The notes: generated from the letters alone by a model not told the origin. 64,000 bases of DNA from Planctomycetota bacterium (GCA_020638835.1 JACKHV010000003.1:186001-250000), one strand, 5' to 3'; positions 1 through 8,618 are shown, counted from the first letter of the stretch. Numbers and translations are program-made.

Positions 1-929
1 CAACCGAACAGCTGCCCGGCGTGGTGCGGGCCCTGACCGTGGCCAAGGACGCCGGCGATCAGGTTGTCGGAGACGCGCAGTCCGACGTTGCCGGTGGCGA
101 CCTTGACGCCCATCGTCTGGTACTGGTTCCCCTGCGCGAGGCCGTCGGGCGTGGTGCCGATGTAATTGTTCTCGATCACCGTTCCGGTCGTCGAGAAGAG
201 CTCGATGTCCGCTCCGGCCGGCAGGCCTTCGCTGTTCGTCGTGCCGTAACCCGTGATGAAGTTGCGCTCCCCAGCGCCGAAGCCGCCGATGCGCGTCCCC
301 GTCGAGGACCAAACGCGCGCACGCATCATCGTGTTGCCGATGACGACGACGTTGGTTCCGCCGTCGACCTTGATCGTCCCTGCCTCGTTGTCCTGGACGA
401 CCGTGTTCGAGCCGAAGACGTTGATGTGCATCCCGCCGGTGTTGCCGTTCACGAGGCAGTTGTCACCGCCGATCGACCACTCGCCCGAGTGGAAGCCCGT
501 GACGATGCTGTTGTCGCCGCTCACGCTCGAGCCGAAGGTCCCGAAGGGGCGGTAGATCGCGACTTCCGCGCCGAGCGGGTTCGTGTCGCCGGTGAAGGCC
601 GTCTGCGACGCGCCGTCGATCGTCACCGAGTCGGTCGCGAGGAAGCCGTTCGGCCCCGACATGATCACGGCGCAGCCCGGGTAGAGGAACTGCAGCGTCC
701 ACTCGCTCTGCGGGATGTTGAAGGCGATGCGCTGGTGACCCGGCGTGTGGTTCGTCGCCACGATCGCCTCGAGGAAGGAGACCTTCCCGTCCGGGCCGGG
801 CAGGTCCGCGATCGTCCCCGTGAAGTAGTCGATGTCGATGACGTCGGCGCCGGTCGTGACCGTGACGGTCTGGGCCGCGGCGGCCGAGGACAGCAGGGTC
901 AGCGCGATCAGGCTGCGGAGGGTTTCCAT
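1..929 (-). CDS. Secreted right-handed beta-helix protein (partial, 3' end outside window)
   Basis: An open frame runs from an ATG at 927-929 off the left edge, giving about 309 visible residues. The start is supported by AAGGAG at 938-943, an unusually good ribosome site for this window. The protein begins with a typical signal peptide (METLRSLIALTLLSSAAAAQ), so it should be exported. The rest is rich in Gly, Asn, Thr and Val in short turns, with repeated 'I.GN.I'-like units such as VVVIGNTMM, VIENNYIGT and VSDNLIAGV. That pattern is typical of parallel beta-helix (pectate-lyase-like, NosD-like) proteins. No catalytic residues can be assigned. A polysaccharide-binding or lyase role is only a guess, and the C-terminus, where an anchor would lie, is not visible. 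Confidence 0.75.
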   Translation of the reverse strand, partial: METLRSLIALTLLSSAAAAQTVTVTTGADVIDIDYFTGTIADLPGPDGKVSFLEAIVATNHTPGHQRIAFNIPQSEWTLQFLYPGCAVIMSGPNGFLATDSVTIDGASQTAFTGDTNPLGAEVAIYRPFGTFGSSVSGDNSIVTGFHSGEWSIGGDNCLVNGNTGGMHINVFGSNTVVQDNEAGTIKVDGGTNVVVIGNTMMRARVWSSTGTRIGGFGAGERNFITGYGTTNSEGLPAGADIELFSTTGTVIENNYIGTTPDGLAQGNQYQTMGVKVATGNVGLRVSDNLIAGVLGHGQGPHHAGQLFG

Positions 930-1258
930 GTCTTGGGCTCCTTGGGGGTAGTGCTGCGGGACCGAAGGGCTCCCCAGGGCCTCACGGTAGCGCTCCCGCC
1001 GGGCTTCGTGCTGCGAAATACAAGAAAAGTTGTATACGCAGCTCGGCGTAGGCGGGCGCCCCCGCGGCTCGCGGATCGAGGCCGAGCCGGAGACGCGCTC
1101 GGTCCTCCTGCACGACCCGGTGCACTTCGCCGTGGAACGCGAGTTCGTCGGGCGCGAGTTGTGGGGGCAGTGGCACGGGACGCTGTTTCACGAGACCTTG
1201 GGGCCCGAGTGGGACTGAGGGCCGGCGTGCTGGGTCGTGTACCCTCTGCGCCCCGAAG
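930..1258. other. Intergenic region with one weak small ORF
   Basis: This is the 329-base gap between the divergent beta-helix gene and the rhomboid gene. Besides the ribosome site of the beta-helix gene at 938-943 it holds one short open frame (1030-1218, listed separately). The sequence ATACAAGAAAAGTTGTATAC at 1018-1037 is locally AT-rich and contains a short dyad (ATACAA...TTGTAT), which could be a promoter or operator. No other structure was recognised. Confidence 0.35.
1030..1218 (+). CDS. Possible small hypothetical protein
   Basis: This is a 62-codon frame with TTG as the only in-frame start after the upstream stop at 988-990. Third-position GC is very high, as in neighbouring genes, and the peptide (ending FHETLGPEWD) is not low-complexity. 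It stops 40 bases before the rhomboid gene on the same strand. There is no clear ribosome site and I do not recognise the family. It could be a real small protein, the remnant of a longer gene, or chance in GC-rich DNA. Confidence 0.25.
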   Translation: MYTQLGVGGRPRGSRIEAEPETRSVLLHDPVHFAVEREFVGRELWGQWHGTLFHETLGPEWD

Positions 1259-2176
1259 ATGAACGAGACGAACGAGTTCGAAGGTCGCACGGAGCCGCGA
1301 CGTCAGGCACGCGGCGCGCTGAGCGCGGGCGGACATCCGTGGGTGACGATCGCCTACATCGCGACCTGCGTCGGCGTCTTCCTCACGATCGTCACCGGTC
1401 CGGAACCCGGTTCGCCGGAGAGCCTGGCGCGTTTCGGCGTGATGGACGCGCGCGCCCTCCGCGCGGGAGCTTGGTACGGCCTGTTCACGCCGGCGGTCGT
1501 GCACGTGGAGATCTGGCACATCGCGATGAACATGTACGTGCTGTGGCTCTTCGGGGCCGTGCTCGAGCGTGGCATCGGGTCGTTCAAGTACCTCGCCCTG
1601 ATCGTCGTCGCGGCCTTCGTGAGCTCGACGGGGCAGTTCGCGCTCGGCGACAGCACGGGGATCGGCGCGTCCGGTATGCTGTTCGCGATCTTCGGCTTCA
1701 TGTGGGTCGCGCGCCCCTACAGCGTCGAGTTCCAGCACATCGTCCACGACGGGAACGTCAGGCCGATCCTCGGCTGGTTGTTCCTCTGCATTCCGCTGAC
1801 CTGGTTCGGCGTGATCCCGGTCGCGAACGGTGCGCACTTCGCCGGGCTCCTGCTCGGGATGGGAGTCGCCGCGCTGTTCGTGCGCCGCTATCGCCCGAAG
1901 CTCGTGGCGACCGGGCTGGTCTTCTTGCTCACGCTCCCGACCGTCACGCTCTTCTGGTGCCCCTGGTCGCTGCTCTGGCTCGCCGACGAGGCCCATGCGC
2001 ACCACTTGGCCCGTGAGTACGACGACGCCCTGCGACGCTACACGCAGGTGATCGAGATGGACCCGCAGAACGGCTGGGCCTACGCGAACCGCAGCATGGT
2101 CTACGCGCAGTTGGGGCAGCGCGAGGAGGCGGAGCGCGATCGCGAGCGCGCGGAGGAGTTGGGCGAGTTCCGGTGA
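1259..2176 (+). CDS. Rhomboid-family intramembrane serine protease with C-terminal TPR
   Basis: This is a 305-residue membrane protein. It has a cytoplasmic N-terminus of about 30 residues, six or more hydrophobic segments, the rhomboid loop/helix signature HIAMNMYVLWLFG, the nucleophile motif GASG (near residue 139) and the partner histidine in NGAHFAGLLLG (near residue 196). Ser and His form the rhomboid catalytic dyad, which cleaves transmembrane substrates inside the membrane. After the last membrane segment, residues about 245-305 form one to two tetratricopeptide-like helical pairs (YDDALRRYTQVIEMDPQNGWAYANRS), presumably cytoplasmic and for protein binding. Substrate is unknown. It is followed 64 bases later by a hydrolase gene on the same strand. 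Confidence 0.88.
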   Translation: MNETNEFEGRTEPRRQARGALSAGGHPWVTIAYIATCVGVFLTIVTGPEPGSPESLARFGVMDARALRAGAWYGLFTPAVVHVEIWHIAMNMYVLWLFGAVLERGIGSFKYLALIVVAAFVSSTGQFALGDSTGIGASGMLFAIFGFMWVARPYSVEFQHIVHDGNVRPILGWLFLCIPLTWFGVIPVANGAHFAGLLLGMGVAALFVRRYRPKLVATGLVFLLTLPTVTLFWCPWSLLWLADEAHAHHLAREYDDALRRYTQVIEMDPQNGWAYANRSMVYAQLGQREEAERDRERAEELGEFR

Positions 2177-2240
2177 GGGGAACGAGTGCGCGTCGGCGGT
2201 TCCGTGACGCGATGATGGATGCTGACGGCGACGATTCGAG

Positions 2241-2975
2241 ATGAACAGCGATCTCACCTTCGTCCTCCTCCCCGGGCTCGACGGCAGCGGGCTCCTCTTC
2301 GAGGACTTCGTCGCGCGCATGCCGCCGGGTTTTCGAACGCGGGTCGTGCGCTATCCGGGCGACGCGGTGCGCAGCTACGCGGAGCTCGAGTCGCTCGTGC
2401 GCGAGCAGTTGCCCGACGAGCCCTACGTGCTCGTCGGTGAGTCGTACTCCGGACCGCTCGCCGTGGCGCTCGCGGCGCGGCCGCGGGGGGATCTGCGCGG
2501 CTTGGTGCTGGTGGCGAGCTTCGTCACGCGGCCGGCGTGGCGTGGGTGGCGCTGGTTGCCGTGGCGCGCGCTGTTCGCTTTGCCGGCGCCGGTGATGGCT
2601 TTGCGCTGGGCGCTCGGACTCGACGGGCCGGCGGGGGCGGACCACTTCCGGGTCGCGGTGCGAGAGGCGTCGCCCGAGGTACTCGCGGCGCGCGTGCGCG
2701 AGGCGCTCGCCGTCGACGTGCGCGAGGAGCTGCGCGCCGTGCGCTGTCCCGTGCTCTACCTCGTCGCGGCCCGCGACCGAATCGTCGCGAAGCGCTGTGC
2801 CCGAGAAGTCGCCGCGCTGCGGCCAGGGGCGGTCGTCGAGACCCTCGACGCGGGCCATCCGCTGCTGCAGCTGGTGCCGGACGCGGCGTGGGGGCGGATC
2901 GCCGCCTTCTTCGGAGGCGGCCCGCCGCGCGAATCCGGCCCGATGTCCGAATCGGGGGCGGGGCCTTCCGGCTAG
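2241..2975 (+). CDS. Alpha/beta-fold hydrolase
   Basis: This is a 244-residue soluble protein without a signal peptide. It opens with the strand-loop LLPGLDGSG that forms the oxyanion hole. The nucleophile elbow is GESYSG (Ser near residue 75), the acid is likely Asp in VAARDRIV, and the catalytic His is in LDAGHPLLQ near the C-terminus. The order and spacing fit small esterases and lipases of the alpha/beta-hydrolase superfamily. Substrate cannot be inferred. The gene ends 28 bases before the CNNM-family gene and may be cotranscribed with it. Confidence 0.82.
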   Translation: MNSDLTFVLLPGLDGSGLLFEDFVARMPPGFRTRVVRYPGDAVRSYAELESLVREQLPDEPYVLVGESYSGPLAVALAARPRGDLRGLVLVASFVTRPAWRGWRWLPWRALFALPAPVMALRWALGLDGPAGADHFRVAVREASPEVLAARVREALAVDVREELRAVRCPVLYLVAARDRIVAKRCAREVAALRPGAVVETLDAGHPLLQLVPDAAWGRIAAFFGGGPPRESGPMSESGAGPSG

Positions 2976-3003
2976 AATCTTCGCCCCCCAACTCGCCCGG
3001 ACC

Positions 3004-4125
3004 ATGAATCTCCTGCTCCTCTACGTCGGCCTCGCGATCGGCGTCTCCTTCCTCTGCTCGATCCTGGAGGCGGTGCTGCTCAGCATCACGCCCTCCTACA
3101 TCACACTGGCCGAGCAGGAAGGGAAGGCATACGCGCGCAAGCTGCGCAGCTACAAGCACCAGATCGACCGGCCGCTCGCCGCGATCCTGAGCTTGAACAC
3201 GATGGCGCACACCGTCGGCGCCGCGGGTGCCGGCGCGCAGGCGGCCGTGGTGTTCGAGAGCGTTCCGGTCGGCGTCATCTCGGGCGCTCTGACGCTCGCC
3301 ATCCTGGTGTTCAGCGAGATCGTGCCCAAGACGATCGGCGCCGTGCACTGGAAAGGGCTCGTTCCGTACGTCGTCACCTTCCTCGAACCCGTGATCTGGT
3401 CGATGTGGCCCTTCGTGAAGCTCTCGGAGGGCATCTCGAAGCTGCTCGCGCCGCAGGGGCAGAAGGTCAGCTTCACGCGCGCGGAACTCGCCGCGATGGC
3501 CGAGCAGGGCACGGCCGAAGGCGTGCTGCACGAGACCGAGTCGCGCATCCTCTCCAGCCTGCTGCGCTTCAACTCGATCAACGTGCGCGCGATCATGACG
3601 CCGCGTATCGTCCTGTTCGCGCTGCCCGGCGAAGAGACCGTCGGCGAGGTCGTGCACGACCGCGACGAGCTGCGCTTCTCGCGCATTCCGATCTACGACG
3701 ACAACCACGACCAGATCACCGGCTACGTGCTGCGCCAGGACGTGCTGCTCACCGCGGCGCGCGGTGCGGTGGACACGCGGCTCTCGGAGCTGGAGCGCGA
3801 GCTGATCGTCGTCCCCGACACGCTGCCGCTGCCCGCGCTCTTCGAGCGACTGCTCGACGCGCGCGAACACCTCGCGCTGGTCTGCGACGAGTTCGGCGGC
3901 ACGGCGGGAGTCGTCTCGATGGAGGACCTGATCGAGACGCTGCTCGGCTTCGAGATCGTCGACGAGGTCGACTCGGTCGAGGACATGCAGGAACACGCGC
4001 GGCAGCGCTGGCTGGAGCGCGCGCACAGCCTGGGCATCGCGCCCGAGGGCGGCATGCCGGTCGAGCCGCCGACGAGAACCGCGCCGGACGCCGAGTCGAA
4101 GCCCGAGCGGACCGCGGAGGAGTAG
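3004..4125 (+). CDS. CNNM/CorC (DUF21-CBS) family membrane protein
   Basis: This is a 373-residue protein. Residues 1 to about 180 are the DUF21 transmembrane domain, with about four hydrophobic segments and the conserved PKTIGA motif. Two CBS domains follow (about 200-320, including MTPRIVLFALP and CDEFGGTAGVVSMEDLIETLLG). The family is linked to Mg2+/Co2+ efflux or resistance; whether this member transports is not shown by sequence. The usual C-terminal CorC/HlyC transporter-associated domain seems absent, and the protein ends in a charged tail. The frame is open upstream to 2797, but the ATG at 3004 starts the conserved family N-terminus and avoids overlap with the hydrolase gene. Confidence 0.85.
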   Translation: MNLLLLYVGLAIGVSFLCSILEAVLLSITPSYITLAEQEGKAYARKLRSYKHQIDRPLAAILSLNTMAHTVGAAGAGAQAAVVFESVPVGVISGALTLAILVFSEIVPKTIGAVHWKGLVPYVVTFLEPVIWSMWPFVKLSEGISKLLAPQGQKVSFTRAELAAMAEQGTAEGVLHETESRILSSLLRFNSINVRAIMTPRIVLFALPGEETVGEVVHDRDELRFSRIPIYDDNHDQITGYVLRQDVLLTAARGAVDTRLSELERELIVVPDTLPLPALFERLLDAREHLALVCDEFGGTAGVVSMEDLIETLLGFEIVDEVDSVEDMQEHARQRWLERAHSLGIAPEGGMPVEPPTRTAPDAESKPERTAEE

Positions 4126-4134
4126 GCCGCCGCG

Positions 4135-4782
4135 CTACTGCGCGCGCAACCAGGCTGCGAGCTCGTCCGGATCGAAGCGGAAAGGTCCGAGGCCGCCCTT
4201 GTACGCGACACGCCCGTCGGCGCCGATCACGTACAGCCGCTCCGGCCAGGCCGAGTATCCCTTCAACGCCGTGTCGTCGAGCGTGTCGACGACGAAGGGC
4301 AGGTCGTAGTCGAAGCGCCGCACGAAGTCGCGAGCGATCGCGAGGCGGCCGGCGAGGTCCTTCGGCTGCGCGTAGCACACGCCGTCCTGCTCGTTCGAGC
4401 CCATCTGCCACTCGTCATCGGGGTGCGCTTCCTTGATGTAGACGGTCAGGAAGTCCGCGCGCTCTGCGAACTCGCGCGCCAGCTGCCGGATGCGGTCGAC
4501 CGACCGCCGGAAGGGCGGTCAGGTGAAGCTGCCGAAGACGAGCACGAGCGGCTTGCCTGTGAGGTGTGCGAGCAAGCTCCCGGGCGAACCGTCGAGCGCG
4601 ACGACCGGCGCATCCGGCGCGGCGTCGCCGACGCGCAGGTCGCCCGAGTCGAGCTGCGTCAGCCCGTAGCGCAAGAAGCCGAACGGGCCCCACTTCGGCA
4701 GCAGCGGCAGCAGGCGACGAATGGGCCGCAGCAGCCGCTGCTTGCGCAAGACGTCTTCTTCCGCGCTGCGCGGGGTGCTCAT
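4135..4782 (-). CDS. Iodothyronine deiodinase-like selenoprotein (in-frame UGA at codon 88)
   Basis: Two adjacent frames are one 215-residue protein interrupted only by TGA at 4521-4519, in the same reading frame. The residues around it read GSFT-[UGA]-PPFRRS, matching the active-site signature of iodothyronine deiodinases and their bacterial thioredoxin-fold relatives, where this position is selenocysteine or cysteine. Downstream, TVYIKEAHPDDEW matches the deiodinase YIEEAH segment. An RNA hairpin with a GGUC loop starts 11 bases after the UGA (separate entry). I therefore read the UGA as Sec88. The N-terminus may carry a membrane-proximal helix. Substrate in bacteria is unknown; a peroxiredoxin- or dehalogenase-like redox role is plausible. 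Its ATG overlaps the stop of the phosphoesterase gene by four bases (ATGA), so the two are translationally coupled. Confidence 0.85.
4492..4507 (-). promoter_or_regulatory. Putative bacterial SECIS hairpin after the UGA codon
   Basis: On the mRNA (minus) strand, 11 bases after the UGA, GCGGUC pairs with GACCGC around the loop GGUC: six base pairs and a four-base loop containing GU. Bacterial SelB-binding SECIS elements lie just downstream of UGA and carry a conserved GU in the apical loop (GGUCU in E. coli fdhF), so spacing and loop both fit. A competing stem (GACCGCC with GGCGGTC, 4520-4502) overlaps it. I do not see the bulged U of the E. coli element. Confidence 0.55.
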
Positions 4783-6659
4783 TCGACGTCGACGTCCTCG
4801 AGCAGCGCCGAGCCGAGCGGCCAGCCGTGGTGGTGGTGGCCGGACGCGTCGGGGTGGAGCCCTTGGTACGGCGCGTCGAAGTGCAGCAGCAGCTGCGTGT
4901 GTTCGTCAGGAGCGAAGCGCCGCTGCGGCTCGAAGTCCGCGTCGTAGCGCGCGACGTTCGAGACGCGCACTTCGTCGATCCAGCCCAGGAAACGCGCTTC
5001 GGGCTCGCCGCGGTAGTTCGTGTCGGCACCCACGTAGAGCGGGAGACGGTTCCACTTCGGCTTGCCGACGGCCTCGAGCTCCTGCGCGAGCTTGCCGTCG
5101 ACGAACAAGCGCGCGGTCTTGCCGTCCCACGACCACGCGACGTGCGCCCAGCGGCCGGTCGGCAGCGCGCCGCGGCACGTGAGGTAGCTATCTCGTTCCA
5201 ACAGGCGCACGTTGCCCTCGGCGCCTTGCGGCGTCCACGTCAGGCCGTAGGCCGAGGACTGCGTCTTCGAGACGAGTCCCGCCCAGCTCTCCGGCGTCTC
5301 GCCGCGCACCCAGCACTCGAGCGTCGCCGCGTCGTAGACATCCGACAGGGACGTGCGCACGCAGCCTGCGCCGTCGAGGAACAGCGCGCGATTCGGAAGC
5401 CCATCGGCGCGCGCCGCCTCCGTGGCTCCGACGAGCGTGGTCGGAAGCTGTCGGCGCGTGCGCACGGGTTGGACGAGTCCGCTCTCGAGCTCGTAGTCCA
5501 GCGCGGCGAACACGCCGGGCACCAGCGGACGCGCGGGATCGTGCGGCGGGGCGACGACGGTGACGTGCAGCTCGGCGCGCTCGCCCGGCGCGAGCCGACC
5601 GGTGGAAGGCTCGCAGTGGATCCGGAAGCCGTCCTCGGAGCTGTCGGGCGCGCGGAAGGTGATGGCGCGCTGCGTGCGGTTCGCGATCGTCGCGGAGAGT
5701 ACGCTGGTCAGGCTCTCGTCGGCCGCGAGCGCTACCTCGCCCTCGACCTCGAGCCAGCCGCCGCGGACCAGCCGGCGCAGCTCGACGTGCTCGGGGCCGA
5801 GCACCGCGTCGGCGCCGTGCACCTGTCCGACGGGCAAGAGTGCCATCGTGTAGCCGTCGCGGCGCACGCGCAGCTGCGCGATCATCTGCGCCTCGAAGAC
5901 CTCGGTCATGTCGCCCGTCACGCCGCCCGTCGCGCCGATCACGTGGTAGTGGATGCCGTCCTTGACGTCGTCGTCGATCCACTGGTGCTCGTGGCCCGCG
6001 AAGACCGCGCGCACCCGGCCGTCGCTCGCGAGCAAGTCGTGCACTCGAGGCCAGTTCGTGCCGGTGTGGTGCCAGCGCGGGTGGTGGAGGAAGACGAAGA
6101 TCTGCTCGGCCTGTGTCGACGCCAGGTCCTCGCGCAGCCACTCGAACTGTTCTGGACCCATGTTCTGGTCGACGGGCGGGTTCGAGAACGACAACGCTTC
6201 GTCGGAGAAGAGCACCACGAAGTGCGCCCAGCGGTAGTCGAAGGAGTAGTAGAGCGGCCCGAAGTACTCCTTGTACTCGGCGATGCGCCCGCCCGGCTCG
6301 CCGTCGTGACCGTAGACGTCATGGTTGCCGGCGACCGGGTACCACGGCACCTCGAGGTGGTTCACGATCTGCTTGTACTCGATCATCTGCGGCAGCCACT
6401 CCGCCGCGCGGTTGTAGCCCTGTACCAGGTCGCCGACGGTCATCACGAAGTCGGGGTCGAGCCGGCTCGCCATACGCACGCCTTCGCGCAGGACGTCGAG
6501 GCCCGAGCGGTCGCCGCCGGTGCGGTCGCCGAAGATGACGGTCGTGAAGCTCTCGCGCTCGAGGGGAGACCGCAGGTCTTGGCCGCTCTCCGTACCGGCG
6601 CGCACCGGATCGCCGCCCTGGCAGAGGAGGAGCGCGGCGAGGAGGGGGGCGTGCAGCAT
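4779..6659 (-). CDS. Secreted metallophosphoesterase with C-terminal LamG domain
   Basis: This is a 626-residue protein with a short signal peptide. The calcineurin-like phosphoesterase domain occupies about residues 35-260. Its metal-ligand motifs appear in order: GDRTGG, GDLVQG, GNHDVYG, FLHHPRWH and GHEHQW. A middle region of about 150 residues looks like a beta-sandwich. Residues about 425-600 form a laminin-G/concanavalin-like domain (ATLECWVRG, WAHVAWSWDGKTARLFVDGKL, GWIDEVRVSNVARY). This architecture suggests an extracellular or periplasmic phosphoesterase that binds glycans or the cell surface. It starts 26 bases downstream of the response-regulator gene and its stop overlaps the start of the deiodinase-like gene, placing all three in one transcription unit. 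Confidence 0.88.
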   Translation of the reverse strand: MLHAPLLAALLLCQGGDPVRAGTESGQDLRSPLERESFTTVIFGDRTGGDRSGLDVLREGVRMASRLDPDFVMTVGDLVQGYNRAAEWLPQMIEYKQIVNHLEVPWYPVAGNHDVYGHDGEPGGRIAEYKEYFGPLYYSFDYRWAHFVVLFSDEALSFSNPPVDQNMGPEQFEWLREDLASTQAEQIFVFLHHPRWHHTGTNWPRVHDLLASDGRVRAVFAGHEHQWIDDDVKDGIHYHVIGATGGVTGDMTEVFEAQMIAQLRVRRDGYTMALLPVGQVHGADAVLGPEHVELRRLVRGGWLEVEGEVALAADESLTSVLSATIANRTQRAITFRAPDSSEDGFRIHCEPSTGRLAPGERAELHVTVVAPPHDPARPLVPGVFAALDYELESGLVQPVRTRRQLPTTLVGATEAARADGLPNRALFLDGAGCVRTSLSDVYDAATLECWVRGETPESWAGLVSKTQSSAYGLTWTPQGAEGNVRLLERDSYLTCRGALPTGRWAHVAWSWDGKTARLFVDGKLAQELEAVGKPKWNRLPLYVGADTNYRGEPEARFLGWIDEVRVSNVARYDADFEPQRRFAPDEHTQLLLHFDAPYQGLHPDASGHHHHGWPLGSALLEDVDVE

Positions 6660-6685
6660 CGGAGGACTCCTGGTGGTGGTGAGGG

Positions 6686-7081
6686 CTAGGGTTCGTCGAA
6701 CTCGAGCAGGGCGCAGATCTGCGCCGTCAGGTCGCGCAGGCGGAACGGCTTCGCGAGGAAGCCGTGCACGCCGATCGCGGCGGCCTCGGCGCGGTCCGCG
6801 TCCTGGTTGTAACCGCTCGAGAGCAGCACGGGCAGGTCGGGGTGCGTCCGGCGGAGCTCGACGAGGACTTCGAGACCGCTGGTGCGCGGCATCACCATGT
6901 CGAGGATCACGAGGTCGACGCGGTCGCCGTGGGAGCGGAACAACTCGAGCGCCCGCTCACCGTCCTCGGCCGTGAGCACCTCGAAGCCCTTGCGCTCCAA
7001 GTGCTTCGCGAGCAGCTTGCGGATCGTCTCTTCGTCGTCGACGACCAGGACGCAGGGCTTGGATCGTGGCGCGGGGCACAT
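6686..7081 (-). CDS. Single-domain response regulator (CheY-like)
   Basis: This is a 131-residue protein consisting only of a receiver domain. It shows the acidic pair in VVDDEE, the phosphoacceptor Asp in LVILDMVMP (near residue 58), the switch Ser/Ser-Gly in LLSSGYN and the conserved Lys in LAKPFR. There is no output domain, so it must act through protein contacts or in a phosphorelay; the signature MVMPRTSGLEVL is that of receivers often found with hybrid histidine kinases. No kinase gene adjoins it. The ATG at 7081 was chosen because the open frame upstream is out-of-family sequence overlapping the hydrolase gene. Confidence 0.85.
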   Translation of the reverse strand: MCPAPRSKPCVLVVDDEETIRKLLAKHLERKGFEVLTAEDGERALELFRSHGDRVDLVILDMVMPRTSGLEVLVELRRTHPDLPVLLSSGYNQDADRAEAAAIGVHGFLAKPFRLRDLTAQICALLEFDEP

Positions 7082-7142
7082 GCCCCGATCGTAGCGGGGA
7101 GGCCGAATCCGGGGCAAACCGGGCCCTCTCCGGCACTCGAAG

Positions 7143-8618
7143 CTATCGCTTCTCGACGGATTCCAGTGCTTCGACGATTCGCTGCGCCATGTAGTCGAAG
7201 AAGGGGTTGCAGCGCAGGCGCATGCGGCCGTCCCCGTCGACGACGAAGAGCCCGCGTTCGCCGCGCAGTTGCAAGTTGCCCAGCGAAGGGCGCGCGGGGT
7301 CGCCGTAGGGCGTGAGGCCGTAGACCGGATCGTGTTCGCGGAAGGGGAGCGCGACGTGAGTGAGCGAGTAGACGCCCTTCGGCCACGAGGCACCGATCGG
7401 CACGGCATGCGCGCCCTCGCGCGTTGCGACGTCGTCCCAGGCGGCGAGCTCGTCGCTCTCGTCGTCGAGGTTGCCGACGACGGTCAGTTCGTAGTTGCGC
7501 GCGCCGCGCTCGGGCAGCTCGTCGAGGATCGCGAGGTCCGAGGACTGCAGGAAGTCGGCCGTCGCCTGGGAGCGGTCGACGTCGAAGATGACGAGCTGGT
7601 GGCCCTCGTTCGACGCGAGCTTGTCGTGGAAGGCGATGACGGCGCGCGTCGAGACGGTCGCGTCGACGAGCGACTGGAAGCTCAGGATGGGCGGCATCCC
7701 GACCACGACGCCCGCATCGTTCGAGAGCCGAGCGAGTCGTTCGTCGACCGACACCGTCAGCTCGTAGACCTGATCGCCGGCGTTGACGGAGAAGGAGTTG
7801 TACTTGTACGGGTCGTACTCGGGCTGGATCGAGGTCCACGCGAGCTTCGGCACGCCGAGGAAGGCGGCGAGGCGACCCTGCGTCTTCGCGAAGGCCGCGA
7901 TCGGCGACACTCCCATGGCGGGCGAAAGCAAGACGATGCGGTCGAAGGCCTCACGGTCCTCGCCCTCGAGCTTCGCGAGCGCATAGTCGGCGGCGATCCC
8001 CGCGCCGGTCGAGTATCCGACCATCACGAGCGGGGCGTCGTCTCCGACCTGCTCGCGCAGGTGGTGCGCAGCAAGCTTCGCCACCTCGGCGATGTCGCGC
8101 CAGTCGAAGGTGTAGAGGCCCACGGGCGCCGTGCCGTGCCCGGGGTAGCGCGGGATGACGACGTGCCAGCCGCGGGCGTGCAGCAGCTCGCCGATCGCGC
8201 GCATCGAGTAGGGCGAGTCCGTCGCGCCGTGCAGCAGCAGCGCGCCGCCCACCGGATGCTCGGCGGCGAGCTCGACGCTGCGGTTCCACGCGTGGTTGGA
8301 GGCCGACGAGTCCTGCGGACCGCCGCGGAAGTAGCGCGACCAGCGGCTCTGCGTGCCCGGGTCGCCGGAGTCGTAGACCTCGCGGTGCAGCTCGGCGAAG
8401 AGTTCGTTCTCGAGCGCGACGTAGTCGGCGTAGCTCGACACGCGGTCGTCGCCGGGGCCACGGTACTCGGCCTCGAGCTTGGCTGTGTGCCACGGGCGCA
8501 GGTCGGCTTGGCTCTGCGCGAGGCTGACGTAGAACCAACCGCCGAACAGGACGGCGCCGAGCGCGGTGTAGCCGACGGCGCGCGCGAGGTGTCGGAGGAC
8601 GGTGCGGACGGGCTTCAC
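7143..8618 (-). CDS. Membrane-anchored alpha/beta hydrolase
   Basis: This is a 491-residue protein with a GTG start that overlaps the upstream stop (GTGA). One N-terminal membrane segment (AVGYTALGAVLFGGWFYVSL) anchors it, so the catalytic domain should be periplasmic. The hydrolase core begins at GGALLLHGATDSPYSM. The nucleophile elbow is GYSTGAG (Ser near residue 203), preceded by the RYPGHG segment seen in monoacylglycerol-lipase-like enzymes. The acid and His residues are likely in the last third (VIFDVDRS, LTHVALPF) but the His assignment is uncertain. A lipase or esterase acting on envelope lipids is a reasonable inference given the neighbours. Confidence 0.78.
   Translation of the reverse strand: MKPVRTVLRHLARAVGYTALGAVLFGGWFYVSLAQSQADLRPWHTAKLEAEYRGPGDDRVSSYADYVALENELFAELHREVYDSGDPGTQSRWSRYFRGGPQDSSASNHAWNRSVELAAEHPVGGALLLHGATDSPYSMRAIGELLHARGWHVVIPRYPGHGTAPVGLYTFDWRDIAEVAKLAAHHLREQVGDDAPLVMVGYSTGAGIAADYALAKLEGEDREAFDRIVLLSPAMGVSPIAAFAKTQGRLAAFLGVPKLAWTSIQPEYDPYKYNSFSVNAGDQVYELTVSVDERLARLSNDAGVVVGMPPILSFQSLVDATVSTRAVIAFHDKLASNEGHQLVIFDVDRSQATADFLQSSDLAILDELPERGARNYELTVVGNLDDESDELAAWDDVATREGAHAVPIGASWPKGVYSLTHVALPFREHDPVYGLTPYGDPARPSLGNLQLRGERGLFVVDGDGRMRLRCNPFFDYMAQRIVEALESVEKR

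Noticed and set aside
4404..4782. Reading the deiodinase-like locus as a pseudogene or as two separate genes
   Set aside because: The frame is intact on both sides of the TGA, conserved family residues continue across it, and the TGA lies exactly at the known Sec/Cys position.
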